DNA of 38,298 nucleotides from a virus. The position numbers and the translations under genes were made by a program. Shown here piece by piece: positions 6,916 to 15,750 of the stretch. Positions within the stretch are counted from its first letter, which is position 1. Every line of letters starts with the position of its first letter. The notes under the pieces are model-generated. The model made no database searches and had not been told where the DNA came from. It saw only the letters and a program-made list of their open reading frames with translations. The stretch covers positions 1 to 38,298 of IMG/VR virus record IMGVR_UViG_3300036851_000070, one strand, 5' to 3'.

Positions 6916-9083
6916 TACTGAAATCCCTCCGCCGGCTTGGGCATGAAGTCGAGCAGCATCATGGCTTCTTCATCGCCCTGTTCAGCCAGCATCTTCAGGT
7001 GCTCGTTCATGGCGCGCTGTTGTTTCGAGAATGCTCGTGCCTTGTCAGTCGCTTCCTTCTTCAGCTTCGCGGCGGCGGCGTCAAAGGCTTCCCGCGTTAC
7101 TGGCAACTCGTAGCGCAACGGCCTATTGTTTTTATCCAGCACGACATCCGTCGCGCCGTACTCATTGAGCACGCCCACATTCCAGATGAGCCCGCCCGTT
7201 CCGGCAGTCTCCGGAGACGGAACGAGTTTTACCTTGGCGGGATCAAGCCCAAGCGGTTTGACGGATGCGGCGACATCATCCCGAACCATGTCCGGCGAGA
7301 GCTGCGGGAACATCGTTTCCGGCGCATACGGCATGAGCTCCGGTTTTCCGTTGACGCTTGAGTATCCCCACTTGCGCTTGACATCCCGCCACGCGAGATC
7401 CCGCGCCTGCTCTATGTTCCCATTGGTGTACTGGTAGTAGCGTTCGACCGCATCGTTGAATTCGCCGCGCAATCCGATCGGGGCAGACGGCGCACCGCTC
7501 AATATCGAGCGATCGTAAGACTCATCGGAGTCCAGGCGTGATTGAAGATCATCGGAGTTTGCGGCGGCGGCTTTCTTCGGACCCTTGAGCAAAGTGCTGT
7601 ATTGATCCTTCAACGCTTCCCTGGTTGAGTCCTTCAGTCCATAGGTATTGTTGAACGCCACCGTAACGGCGTGTTCAGGCGGAGTGCCTGAGCCGATCGC
7701 ATCGCTCACCTGGCTTGCGTACGACTTCAGCTTGTCATCCTCTACGTATCTGAAGGCTGATGGATTCGCCTGCTCGAGGCGGTGCAGGAAATCCGCCACT
7801 ACCGGTGACTGCTCGATATCACCGGCGGTGATGATCGTCCGCGCCCACGAGATCGAATCAGTCGGCACGATATTCGTGCGCTGAGCCATGTCGATGGCCG
7901 TGTTCTGCCACTGTGCTGAGCCGCGTTCGACGCCCGTAACAACCTGTGCGAATACCTTGTCCATCGTCTTGCGAATGTCCGCATCCTTTGGATCAAGCGC
8001 CGTGCCATCCCGCAGGGCCGCGAATCCGAGCGCCAGGTCCACTTCCTTTTTAGCCTTCTCAACGCGGGCTCGTTCGATCTGACTGACGAGCGAGGTGTAA
8101 TTGTCTTCGGTCATCGCCCCCTTTCGATAGAGCGCGAACGCAGTTCCCTCAGCAGCAGGCGATGGGTCTCCGTCGGCAATATCCTGATGGAGCGCTCCGG
8201 TGTGCTCGATGTACTGCCGCTTGCGCTGCTCCTGCATCAGGTTCAGACGTTTTCGCACTTCCGTTTGAACGCCAATCTTCGTCTCATCATCCAGCGCCAG
8301 TTTATCGATCTTGGACAGGGCCCGGTCTCCTGCAAGGATGTCCGCCTCGTACTGCCCCATGATGGCCGATGAGACATTGCTGACCTGGCCACTCTGGAAT
8401 CCCTTCTGGGCAGTCTCGGCGTATTGCGCGCGAAGCTGCCTGACTTGAGCCGCCGTGAAGAGACCGGATTGCTGGCCCGCCTGGAGTGAGGCGTTGATAT
8501 TCTCCTGCAAGACCACCATCGCTTCATCGGCGAGCGGCCCTTCCATCGGGACCTTGCGTGCAGCCGCCTGCACCATCGAGTCGAGGCCATCCAGAATGTC
8601 AGTGCGCTGGGTATCGCGTTCCACCGTCTGGGCCTGCACGACAACCCTGCGGCGACCCTCTACAGCACGACTCTGCGTCAGGATGTCGATCTGCGTACGC
8701 ATCGCCGGATCCTTCTGCGCATTGAGCAGGCCCTTGCGATAGCCATCCGACTTCGCCTCATACGCCACAGGATCCGTTGCTGCCTCCAGCTCAAAGCGCG
8801 CGTACTGGTCCTCGATGTCAATCTGCGTGCGCGCCATGTAAGCCGCATTGGCCGCATCGTTGTAGGCACGGCCAAAGGCGGTGAAACCGCTCTTGAGAGT
8901 CGGTGTGCCGGTGGTCTGCGCTCCAGCCTGTGCGCCTGCGGCCGCGCGTGCCTGCGTGTAGCGCTGCCCGGCAGCCTGCGAGAAACTTGACAGCACGCTC
9001 GCGAGCTGCCCCGCGCTCTGTGCACGCGAGAAATCCGCGCCGGTCGGCTGGTACTGAACGGAACGCTCGTATCGAGTCGCCAT
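6915..9083 (-). CDS. Internal virion protein (T7 gp15 position)
   Basis: A 722-residue, mainly alpha-helical protein rich in Ala, Gln and charged residues, with a low-complexity N-terminal stretch (ARAAAGAQAGAQTTGTP) and many heptad-like segments. It lies between the gp14-like small protein and the 944-residue protein, the standard order of the three podovirus ejection proteins. No enzymatic motif was recognised. Its start and stop each share a base with the neighbouring genes, implying translational coupling. Confidence 0.7.
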   Translation of the reverse strand: MATRYERSVQYQPTGADFSRAQSAGQLASVLSSFSQAAGQRYTQARAAAGAQAGAQTTGTPTLKSGFTAFGRAYNDAANAAYMARTQIDIEDQYARFELEAATDPVAYEAKSDGYRKGLLNAQKDPAMRTQIDILTQSRAVEGRRRVVVQAQTVERDTQRTDILDGLDSMVQAAARKVPMEGPLADEAMVVLQENINASLQAGQQSGLFTAAQVRQLRAQYAETAQKGFQSGQVSNVSSAIMGQYEADILAGDRALSKIDKLALDDETKIGVQTEVRKRLNLMQEQRKRQYIEHTGALHQDIADGDPSPAAEGTAFALYRKGAMTEDNYTSLVSQIERARVEKAKKEVDLALGFAALRDGTALDPKDADIRKTMDKVFAQVVTGVERGSAQWQNTAIDMAQRTNIVPTDSISWARTIITAGDIEQSPVVADFLHRLEQANPSAFRYVEDDKLKSYASQVSDAIGSGTPPEHAVTVAFNNTYGLKDSTREALKDQYSTLLKGPKKAAAANSDDLQSRLDSDESYDRSILSGAPSAPIGLRGEFNDAVERYYQYTNGNIEQARDLAWRDVKRKWGYSSVNGKPELMPYAPETMFPQLSPDMVRDDVAASVKPLGLDPAKVKLVPSPETAGTGGLIWNVGVLNEYGATDVVLDKNNRPLRYELPVTREAFDAAAAKLKKEATDKARAFSKQQRAMNEHLKMLAEQGDEEAMMLLDFMPKPAEGFQ

Positions 9084-9502
9084 CAGCCGCCGCCCGCGAT
9101 GGTGCTGGCGGTATCAAGAAGCGTCGCGCCCGCCTGCAGATTCCCCTGCCTGCGCGCTGCCCGACCGGCCGAGGCAAGTGATACCGCCCGACGCGAGGTC
9201 ATGGCGCGGTCGGTGAGGTCGTCCATCCTGGCGCGCCGTACGTCCTCCAGCGTGATCGCCCGGCGGCTGCCCGTGGTCGCATCGAGCCCCAGTGCGCCGG
9301 CTTCCGCATTCTGCGAGGCGAGCGCCTGTACGAGACGTCGACGACGTTCAATCTCGCGGTCGCGGGCGGAAGTCTCTTCTTCCTGCGCCTGACGCTTGTA
9401 TTCGATCTGCTGGAGCTTGCCGGCATTGCGCGACTGGATGGCGGAAGCCGCGCCGGCGGCGGCTGTCGCACCCAGGAAGATGAAGGGGAGTGCCTGAGCC
9501 AT
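9083..9502 (-). CDS. Small internal virion protein (T7 gp14-like)
   Basis: A 139-residue protein with a hydrophobic, Ala-rich N-terminus (FIFLGATAAAGAASAIQS), then a highly charged helix (KRQAQEEETSARDREIERRR) and a Ser/Ala/Arg-rich region ending in a small-residue tail. This pattern is common in podovirus gp14-like ejection proteins that sit in the outer membrane after infection. It follows the tail tubular B gene by four bases. Confidence 0.68.
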   Translation of the reverse strand: MAQALPFIFLGATAAAGAASAIQSRNAGKLQQIEYKRQAQEEETSARDREIERRRRLVQALASQNAEAGALGLDATTGSRRAITLEDVRRARMDDLTDRAMTSRRAVSLASAGRAARRQGNLQAGATLLDTASTIAGGG

Positions 9503-9506
9503 GGCG

Positions 9507-11999
9507 CTAACTCGATTCGACCGTTAAGTCCATCGCCAGAATGTGAAACGGCAACGGATCATCCTGGCTCAACTCCTGCGTGAGGGGTCCCTCATCCCAG
9601 TTGCTCGACTCCTCGAGCGAATGCACACCCGTAAAGGGCTCTGGTGCCTCATCGAAATTATCGAGGTCGAAGTAGTCATCGGGCAGCTCACGGCCGTTGA
9701 ACAGCACTCCGAGGGACTGGTACACATTGATGCGCGCATGCACGACGCGCTTCTTCCTCAGGAAGTTGTCACCGTTCCCGAAATCGTTATTGAGTGGCAT
9801 GGTCACCACGCGCGGGTGCCAATCGAGGCCAATCTCGAAATTCGTCCCGGCGTAGGGCTGGCCATCCCCAGTGACATTGACGCTGCCGGCTGCCGGGGTG
9901 CCATTGTCGAGCACGATGTTACCGTCACGGATGCGGCACTCCTCGCCATTCAGGTGCGCAAGATTCGTGAGCACGCTTTGTCCAGGCGGAGCAAAGATGA
10001 ACTGTTTTGCGGCATCCTGCCGATAGGCATCATCGAAGCGCTCGAGATACAGCACATTCACACCGTTGATCGCGCGCTGGACGGCAACATACCGTCCAGT
10101 CTCTGCAACACAGCTTGCCTTGTAGAGACCCTCAGTCGACCATTGCGAGAAAGCAGCGATCTCCTGCGAGCGCAGCGTCACGTGCACCGTCATCGTTCCA
10201 TCGCCGTTGACGAGCATCACGAGGTTCGCGTCATCCTCGCCATTGCCCTGCCACGCGGACATATCGACGACATTGTTGAGCAGATGCGCCGACAAGGCCG
10301 ACAGCGGCACGGAGCTGTAGGCGTCCTCCTCGTAACGAAAGAGGAAGTCACGCAGCACCTTTCGGGTTTTCTGGATAAAGACGGTCGCCCCATCGGTTGA
10401 CACCGGCTTGATCGGAGCCGCGCCGTACTGGGTCTGATTCTTCGGGGCGGCATTGGCTGGCGTGATGGGTGAGACGAGAAACCGGAACTCGCCTCCTGAA
10501 GTGAATAGCTGCAGATCCCGTCCGGAGAAGATCGCCGTGATCTTGTTCAGCGTTGAGGTATTGAGCGTGATGAAGATCGCATCATCATCGAGCCCTGCGC
10601 CGAGATCGAAGTTGAAGAAGTCATTCACGACCGAGCCGAACACGGACTGCGGCAGCGAGCGTGAACCGCCGAAATAGAGCCGGCCTTCGTGGAAGGTCAC
10701 GGTACGTGGCCAACCCCGGGTGTCCGACCATACCGCCTCGCGGCGGGAGACGCCGTTCGCGACCTTCACCGCCGTGATGGCGGCCGTACTGCCCGCCGTC
10801 AGCGGAGTACCGGAGATGAGCTTGTGGTTATCGGCCGAATCCTCGCCCATCGTGATCCGGAATGTCGTACCCGCCGTGAAGGCGACCGACACACCGGCGA
10901 GTCCCACGGTATAGAGTTTCTGCACCGCGCGGCGAATGTTCTCAGCGGTTGCGCTCTGCTGGTCTGCAGTGCCCACACCTTGGAAAACGATGACTCCGGT
11001 ACGCGCGCCTTCCAGCTCCAGCTGGAAGGTGTTGCCTTCGACGAAATTGGTGAACGTCACATCCTGTACGTCGCTGGTCACGGCAGGCGACAGTGAATCG
11101 TCGAAATCAAACTTCGGAATGTTCTCGAATACGATCTGCTCGACCGACCAGAGGCTGTTGATCTGATCGCGGATCAGAAGGCGCGGCGCGTGATCCTCCT
11201 GCACGAGCACGGCGGCATCCGCGGATTGCGCGGCATCCACTTCGGAGAGATCAGCCCCTGGGTAGGGCAGTGGAATCGCTGAGCTGAAGGCGTCTGCATC
11301 GTCATAGATCATGCCGGAGCGGTCGGTCATGGCGACCACATAGGCTTCATCAGTGCTGATGACGAACGGCAGCGTTCTCACCGCGGAGACCGTCGTCGTC
11401 TCGGACCACAAGAGGAAATCGCGCAGTTGAGCCTTGGCGGTCCCCAGGTCGGTTGCGCCGATGCGCACCACGCGCCAGTAGCGTGCAGTCACGTCACCGC
11501 CGAAACGGCCGCGGGAGCTGCGTTCGCTCGAATCGACGATGATCTGGCCACCGCCGTTGTTCCAGATCGCGTTATCCGTGCTCCACTGCACGAGAAACTG
11601 CGTGGAAGTACCGCTCGTCAATGAGAGGCCGAGGATGTCCCAGGCACGAATGAGCTGCGGTGTGCCAAGATCGTAGTGAATGACGACGTAGGGATTGACA
11701 GTGGAGATGTTGACGGTCGTGAGTACCGCCGTATCCCAGTCATCATCCTTCGCGTTATTGGCCGTGCCGCCATTGGGCGCGGTAGCCGTGGCTCCGGTGT
11801 GTCGCGCCGTTTGCGTGAAAGGGAGCTGATCGAGATACTTCTGGCCGGGACGGCGCTTCGTGCCACCCAGCGGCACGGGGACCACGTTCTCGCCAATGCT
11901 CATGCCCTGAAAGAATTGTCGTACATCGACACGCGCGGCCATGCGTGGATCGAGCACGCCGGCAACAAATGCGGTCTGTAGATAGTGGACGCGCGGCAT
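9507..11999 (-). CDS. Tail tubular protein B / tail nozzle (T7 gp12-like)
   Basis: An 830-residue structural protein. The N-terminus (AFVAGVLDPRMAARVDVRQF and GTKRRPGQKYLDQL) is the typical opening of podovirus tail nozzle proteins, and the middle contains the beta-rich, WSDTRGWPRTVTFHEGRLYF-type stretch found in this family. It would form the end of the short tail. It lies immediately after the small 12000-12308 gene and before the ejection proteins. Confidence 0.82.
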   Translation of the reverse strand: MPRVHYLQTAFVAGVLDPRMAARVDVRQFFQGMSIGENVVPVPLGGTKRRPGQKYLDQLPFTQTARHTGATATAPNGGTANNAKDDDWDTAVLTTVNISTVNPYVVIHYDLGTPQLIRAWDILGLSLTSGTSTQFLVQWSTDNAIWNNGGGQIIVDSSERSSRGRFGGDVTARYWRVVRIGATDLGTAKAQLRDFLLWSETTTVSAVRTLPFVISTDEAYVVAMTDRSGMIYDDADAFSSAIPLPYPGADLSEVDAAQSADAAVLVQEDHAPRLLIRDQINSLWSVEQIVFENIPKFDFDDSLSPAVTSDVQDVTFTNFVEGNTFQLELEGARTGVIVFQGVGTADQQSATAENIRRAVQKLYTVGLAGVSVAFTAGTTFRITMGEDSADNHKLISGTPLTAGSTAAITAVKVANGVSRREAVWSDTRGWPRTVTFHEGRLYFGGSRSLPQSVFGSVVNDFFNFDLGAGLDDDAIFITLNTSTLNKITAIFSGRDLQLFTSGGEFRFLVSPITPANAAPKNQTQYGAAPIKPVSTDGATVFIQKTRKVLRDFLFRYEEDAYSSVPLSALSAHLLNNVVDMSAWQGNGEDDANLVMLVNGDGTMTVHVTLRSQEIAAFSQWSTEGLYKASCVAETGRYVAVQRAINGVNVLYLERFDDAYRQDAAKQFIFAPPGQSVLTNLAHLNGEECRIRDGNIVLDNGTPAAGSVNVTGDGQPYAGTNFEIGLDWHPRVVTMPLNNDFGNGDNFLRKKRVVHARINVYQSLGVLFNGRELPDDYFDLDNFDEAPEPFTGVHSLEESSNWDEGPLTQELSQDDPLPFHILAMDLTVESS

Positions 12000-12308
12000 C
12001 TACGTTGCGAGCAACGCGATGAAGATGCTGTCCACCGCGCCGCTCTTGGTGATTTGCAACCGATCCACTGCAAGGTCGCGGATGTACCACGCCCCATTGG
12101 TGAGCGCTGTTGACGCTTGCGCTACGCCAGCGCTGGTGAACACCGGAATGCCAACACCAGAAAGTGTGCCGACCTGTGGCGTCACCGATATGGTCTCAGC
12201 GGCCAGCCCCTGGATGATCAGAGTCGCCATGCGGTAGCCGGCCAGGCTTTTCGTGGTGCCGACGGTAGCGGCTGTACCGCTCGCAGAGAACAACAGTTGC
12301 TTGGGCAT
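12000..12308 (-). CDS. Small tail-associated structural protein, unknown
   Basis: A 102-residue protein rich in small and beta-forming residues (SVTPQVGTLSGVGIPVF, LTNGAWYIRDLAVDRLQIT), which suggests a compact beta-sandwich virion protein. It lies between the tail tubular A and B genes. No family recognised; a minor tail or adaptor component is the likeliest role from position. Confidence 0.6.
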   Translation of the reverse strand: MPKQLLFSASGTAATVGTTKSLAGYRMATLIIQGLAAETISVTPQVGTLSGVGIPVFTSAGVAQASTALTNGAWYIRDLAVDRLQITKSGAVDSIFIALLAT

Positions 12309-12310
12309 GG

Positions 12311-12886
12311 CTACCTCGAAGTGTGAACGCGACCACGCGTGAATGGACTGTCGGCAATCGAGCGATTGGGCCGGCCCTGGGCATCAGCGAACAGCGCCCT
12401 ATCTCGCTGCCGGTTGTACTTGCCCTCCATGAGCTGCACGCCGGTATCGCTTTCTGTGAGCGGCTTGATCATGTCGCGCGCGAGCGCATAGCGCATGAGC
12501 TGCGCGAAGTACGCGGGGATCTCCGACACCTCGGGCTTGAAGAGATAGTCGAGCTCCACCGTCGAGCGATTCGTATAGAGATGGTCGGCGTATATTTCGT
12601 ACTGAGCTGCCGGATACACGCCGATCGGGATCAGCATGTCCGGCGGCAACTGATACGCGAATTGCCACTCGTTCAGCGGCGCATCGACTAGTTGCGACAG
12701 CGCATCCTTGGTCATCGCGAAGCGCCAGCGATTCGAGCACAGCTCGTTCTCGTAGATCGCCTCGAAGAGGTTGGCGCCGACCGTTACGCCGTAACGATTT
12801 TCGGTCAGCGATGAGGCCGGCTTCTCGCCAAGCAGCACGAGCGCATCTGAGATCAGGGAAATCTTGGTCGGCGTGACGATAGGCAT
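12311..12886 (-). CDS. Tail tubular protein A / tail gatekeeper (T7 gp11-like)
   Basis: A 191-residue protein with the usual features of this family: SLISDALVLLGEKPASSL at the N-terminus, a helical LFEAIYENELCSNRWRFA segment and a following NEWQFAYQLPPDMLIPIGVY stretch. It forms the ring joining the portal to the tail nozzle. The ATG at 12886 is preceded in frame by a GTG; the ATG is chosen. Confidence 0.82.
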   Translation of the reverse strand: MPIVTPTKISLISDALVLLGEKPASSLTENRYGVTVGANLFEAIYENELCSNRWRFAMTKDALSQLVDAPLNEWQFAYQLPPDMLIPIGVYPAAQYEIYADHLYTNRSTVELDYLFKPEVSEIPAYFAQLMRYALARDMIKPLTESDTGVQLMEGKYNRQRDRALFADAQGRPNRSIADSPFTRGRVHTSR

Positions 12887-12899
12887 CACGCGGTCCTTT

Positions 12900-13322
12900 T
12901 CAGGAGATCAGCGAAGACTCACGCGCCTCTTCGCCCTGGACTCTGGCCAGCCGGTCGATGCTTGGGGATTCGCTGAGCCCCGAGAACAACTGCTTGTCGA
13001 TGCGAAGTTCCATCGCTGCCGCCGGCCGCATGATTTCGTACTGGCTCGTCGCATCCGGCAGGGTCGGCCATGCCGCGGCCATCGTCGCAACACGCGTTGC
13101 AGCTACGTAGCTCGCGACATTCTTTGCCTGAAATGCCCCGGTGCCACCCACGATGACGATCACGCTGCCGACGATTTTCTGGTCGTTATCGATGGTGAAC
13201 GAGGCCGCTGCGTCGGTTGAAAGGGTCAGCGTGCCGGCGCCGCCGGCCGTCGCCGTTCCCCGATCGTGCGTCACCACTTGCGTGACGCGCCGCTGACTTT
13301 TCGTGGTTGAGTAAACTCTCAT
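12900..13322 (-). CDS. Candidate capsid cement or head protein, unknown
   Basis: A 140-residue beta-rich protein (GGAGTLTLSTDAAASFTIDN, KIVGSVIVIVGGTG) with a helical C-terminal tail. The start at 13322 has a clear GGAGG just before it, which decides against the in-frame start 15 bases upstream. BPP-1-like phages encode a cement protein of similar size beside the capsid gene, so a cement or decoration role is plausible but inferred. Confidence 0.62.
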   Translation of the reverse strand: MRVYSTTKSQRRVTQVVTHDRGTATAGGAGTLTLSTDAAASFTIDNDQKIVGSVIVIVGGTGAFQAKNVASYVAATRVATMAAAWPTLPDATSQYEIMRPAAAMELRIDKQLFSGLSESPSIDRLARVQGEEARESSLIS

Positions 13323-13377
13323 CGATCCTCCACGCAAAAAGAGGGGCCGGTGGCAGTCCCGGCCCGGACTTTGCCCG

Positions 13378-13662
13378 TCAGTCGGTATCGGTCACGACAC
13401 CCACGGTCGCATCGCTGATGTCGACTACATCCGGGTTGCCACGCACCACCGAATTCACGATGTGCCACCCGTACGAAGCGACTGCCTCGTTCGACAGATC
13501 GATGTTCGTCACGGTGACGCGCTCGATGACATCGCCGAGCTTCAGCGGGCTGCCGTCCTCGTTGAAGTAGCCGGCCGTGTCGACCACGGTCGTCGCGTCC
13601 TCGGTCTTGTAGCGCCAGTTACCCGCACCTGCGTGGATGAGCCTGTCTCTGTTGTAAGCCAT
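13378..13662 (-). CDS. Small head protein next to the capsid gene, unknown
   Basis: A 94-residue protein starting MAYNRDRLIHAGAGNWRYKT. It is mostly beta-forming (YFNEDGSPLKLGDVIERVTV, then WHIVNSVVRGNPDVVDIS), like small head decoration or stabilising proteins. The start at 13662 lies 4 bases after the capsid stop. Role as a capsid accessory protein is inferred from position. Confidence 0.62.
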   Translation of the reverse strand: MAYNRDRLIHAGAGNWRYKTEDATTVVDTAGYFNEDGSPLKLGDVIERVTVTNIDLSNEAVASYGWHIVNSVVRGNPDVVDISDATVGVVTDTD

Positions 13663-13666
13663 GGCT

Positions 13667-14521
13667 TTAGACCTCCACCGTCTGGATTTCGACGACGCCA
13701 TCGGCATCGCGCATCACCGAACCGCACTTGATCAGGCCGTTGGCGAGCCAGCTCACCTTCTCCGGGATGTAGTTGGTCTCCTGCTTGATATCGATGCCGC
13801 AGGCATGACCCACCGCCGCCTTGTGATAGGCAAAGCTGTGCGTCTCGTCCGGAGTTGCCGCGGTGTCAATTGGCAGGCCGCCCTCATCGCGCGTCTCGAT
13901 GACCGTGAACTTGAAGCCCATCCAGGAATTCAGTTCGCCATTCACGAGCGCCTTGATGGTGTTGTAGTCGCTCGAGGTGACTTCGGTTTCACCCAGAAGC
14001 TGCTCGAGACCGATCGCCGTGTGGATCAGGAAGCGATCCGTCATCGGCACACCAAGCGCATTGAGAAAGCGCGACGTGCGCCGGACCTTGTCCGGGTTCA
14101 GGCCCGTGTCCGCACCGCCCACATCCTCATCGACGATGCTGGTCGGCGTGCCATCCTCCAGCGCATCGATGATGAGCTGGTCCTCACGGCGGCCTATCGC
14201 CGAAGCGATGGTGTACGCAAGCTCACGCTGTTCGTCGAAGTTGACTTCGGCCTGGTCGAAGATGTCGGTGTACTCGGGCGCGTACCAGTTCGAGAGCGTT
14301 GCGGTCGGCTGGGTATGCACGATGTCCATCGGCACGACATCGCTCGATGGGGCTGGACGCTGTTTCGCCATGCCCTTGCCCATCTTCCTGAACTTGTAGG
14401 TGTCACCGACGACGCCACCGCGGTACGTGACTGTGCCGCGGAGCTTTCCGGTACTTTGATAAGCTTGATGTACTTCGCTGTCGAATTCCGTGTTCGCAAC
14501 TTGCGAGAGGAATTTGCTCAC
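13667..14521 (-). CDS. Major capsid protein
   Basis: A 284-residue protein in the expected place after the scaffold gene. It shows features of HK97-fold coat proteins of short-tailed phages: an N-arm (MSKFLSQVANTEFDSEVHQA), a YRGGVVGDTYKFRKMGKG extended loop, a long spine helix region (YTIASAIGRREDQLIIDALE), and a C-terminal domain with MGFKFTVIETRDEGGLP. An unusually long leader (150 bp) with a strong hairpin at 14574-14623 precedes it. Confidence 0.8.
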   Translation of the reverse strand: MSKFLSQVANTEFDSEVHQAYQSTGKLRGTVTYRGGVVGDTYKFRKMGKGMAKQRPAPSSDVVPMDIVHTQPTATLSNWYAPEYTDIFDQAEVNFDEQRELAYTIASAIGRREDQLIIDALEDGTPTSIVDEDVGGADTGLNPDKVRRTSRFLNALGVPMTDRFLIHTAIGLEQLLGETEVTSSDYNTIKALVNGELNSWMGFKFTVIETRDEGGLPIDTAATPDETHSFAYHKAAVGHACGIDIKQETNYIPEKVSWLANGLIKCGSVMRDADGVVEIQTVEV

Positions 14522-14573
14522 GTGGAGCCCTCCAGATGATCGAAAACAGGGTGTTTCCGATTCGGGTGACCGA

Positions 14574-14623
14574 TGACGGGCCGAATCTGGCGACGGCGTG
14601 TCGCCTCTTCCGGCCTTCCGTCA
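14574..14623 (-). promoter_or_regulatory. Nested RNA hairpin between scaffold and capsid genes
   Basis: Three stem segments nest around a 5-base loop: TGACGG with CCGTCA (14574-14579 / 14618-14623), GCCGAA with TTCCGGC (14580-14585 / 14608-14614, one bulged base), and GGCGAC with GTCGCC (14589-14594 / 14600-14605). It lies in the only 150-bp gap of the head gene cluster. It may set the ratio of scaffold to capsid transcript by partial termination or RNase III cleavage; no T-run follows on the coding strand. Confidence 0.6.
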
Positions 14624-14671
14624 CGGGCTCCAACTGGAGGTGACCGCTAAGGTAGGCGCAGCAATAGTAGC

Positions 14672-15508
14672 TCAGGAGGCTTTGCGTGCGCCACCGATGA
14701 TGACTTTGTGATCCCCGGTTCCGACCACTTGAGCACGCTTCGCCCGTACCTCGGCGCGATAGGCCGGATCAGTGCCAAAGCGCGGGTCAGCCTGCAAGCG
14801 GTCGACATCCGCCAGGGTGAGCGCGCCTGCCGCAGTCTCATCGTGCTTGTGGAGCGGGGGCTGCCGGCCTGCATTCTGGACCGCCTCAAGCGCCATGAAG
14901 ATCTCTGCAGGGGATGGCGCGATCCCCAGCGCACGCTTGACCGTCATCGCCGTCTGCTCATCGAAGTTCGCACCGGCCCAGTCCCAGAAACCGTTGAGCC
15001 GTTCATCCGCACGTTCACCGAGCGCCGTCTTCTCTTTCGCCCAGTCCGGCATCATGTTCGCGTATTCGTACTGCGCGAAGGTGTGCAGGACCTGCTCGAA
15101 CACCTGCTGCGACATGCCGGCTTCCTTTGCCAGAGTCTGGAACTGGCCAAGGAGCGGGTCATCGGGAAGCCATTCGAGCTTGTCCTGCAGATCCTCCGGG
15201 ACAGTCAGTTCATATTTCTCGGGTGCGCCGGCAAACCCCTTGAGCTTCGTGCGCAGGCCATCCAGCTCTCGACGAGCTTCAGGGTAGGCTTTCGCCTGTT
15301 CGGCGACGCTCTTGTACTTCTTTCCATCGAACCAGTCAGGCGGCTTCTCCGTGCCTTTGACACCATCGGACCAGAACCACTCGGTAGCTGTTTCCGTGGT
15401 CGTCGTTGCGGCAGGGTTTGCGGCTTTTGCCGCGTCGATCAGGTTCTCCGCGGGCGGCGTTTCCGACGTGGTTGTTTCTGCGGTGGTTGTGGTTGTCTCG
15501 TCTGTCAC
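14672..15508 (-). CDS. Capsid scaffold / assembly protein
   Basis: A 278-residue acidic protein with a Thr/Glu-rich disordered N-terminus (MTDETTTTTAETTTSETPP) and a helical remainder, including WFDGKKYKSVAEQAKAYPEA, a common motif in podovirus scaffold proteins, and a positively charged C-terminal end (AEVRAKRAQVVGTGDHKVII). It lies directly upstream of the capsid gene, as scaffolds usually do. It would guide procapsid assembly. Confidence 0.75.
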   Translation of the reverse strand: MTDETTTTTAETTTSETPPAENLIDAAKAANPAATTTTETATEWFWSDGVKGTEKPPDWFDGKKYKSVAEQAKAYPEARRELDGLRTKLKGFAGAPEKYELTVPEDLQDKLEWLPDDPLLGQFQTLAKEAGMSQQVFEQVLHTFAQYEYANMMPDWAKEKTALGERADERLNGFWDWAGANFDEQTAMTVKRALGIAPSPAEIFMALEAVQNAGRQPPLHKHDETAAGALTLADVDRLQADPRFGTDPAYRAEVRAKRAQVVGTGDHKVIIGGARKAS

Positions 15509-15750
15509 GGGGTTTCCGGTGAGCCGGTGGATGCGAGTTGATACTGACGGATGATTCCGACGATGAGCTTTCGCTGGCCGTCGAGCTCGGCGCGCTCCTG
15601 CAGCGATGCGGCAGCTGGGAGCGTGTGCTCGACGATGGTGCGGTAGAGATGCTGGAGCAGCTCAGGATCGAACGTGCGCACATACTTGCCGGCGAAGTCG
15701 ATGGCTTTGGCGAGCTGATCCTGGCGCTGTTCCGGGGTCTGCTCGAACAT
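15505..15750 (-). CDS. Small helical protein between portal and scaffold
   Basis: An 81-residue protein starting MFEQTPEQRQDQLAKAIDFA and ending QLASTGSPETP. Helical throughout with amphipathic character. Its ATG at 15750 overlaps the portal stop (ATGA), and its end overlaps the scaffold start, so it is probably translated from the head operon. Longer in-frame starts would lie inside the portal gene. Function unknown. Confidence 0.65.
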   Translation of the reverse strand: MFEQTPEQRQDQLAKAIDFAGKYVRTFDPELLQHLYRTIVEHTLPAAASLQERAELDGQRKLIVGIIRQYQLASTGSPETP

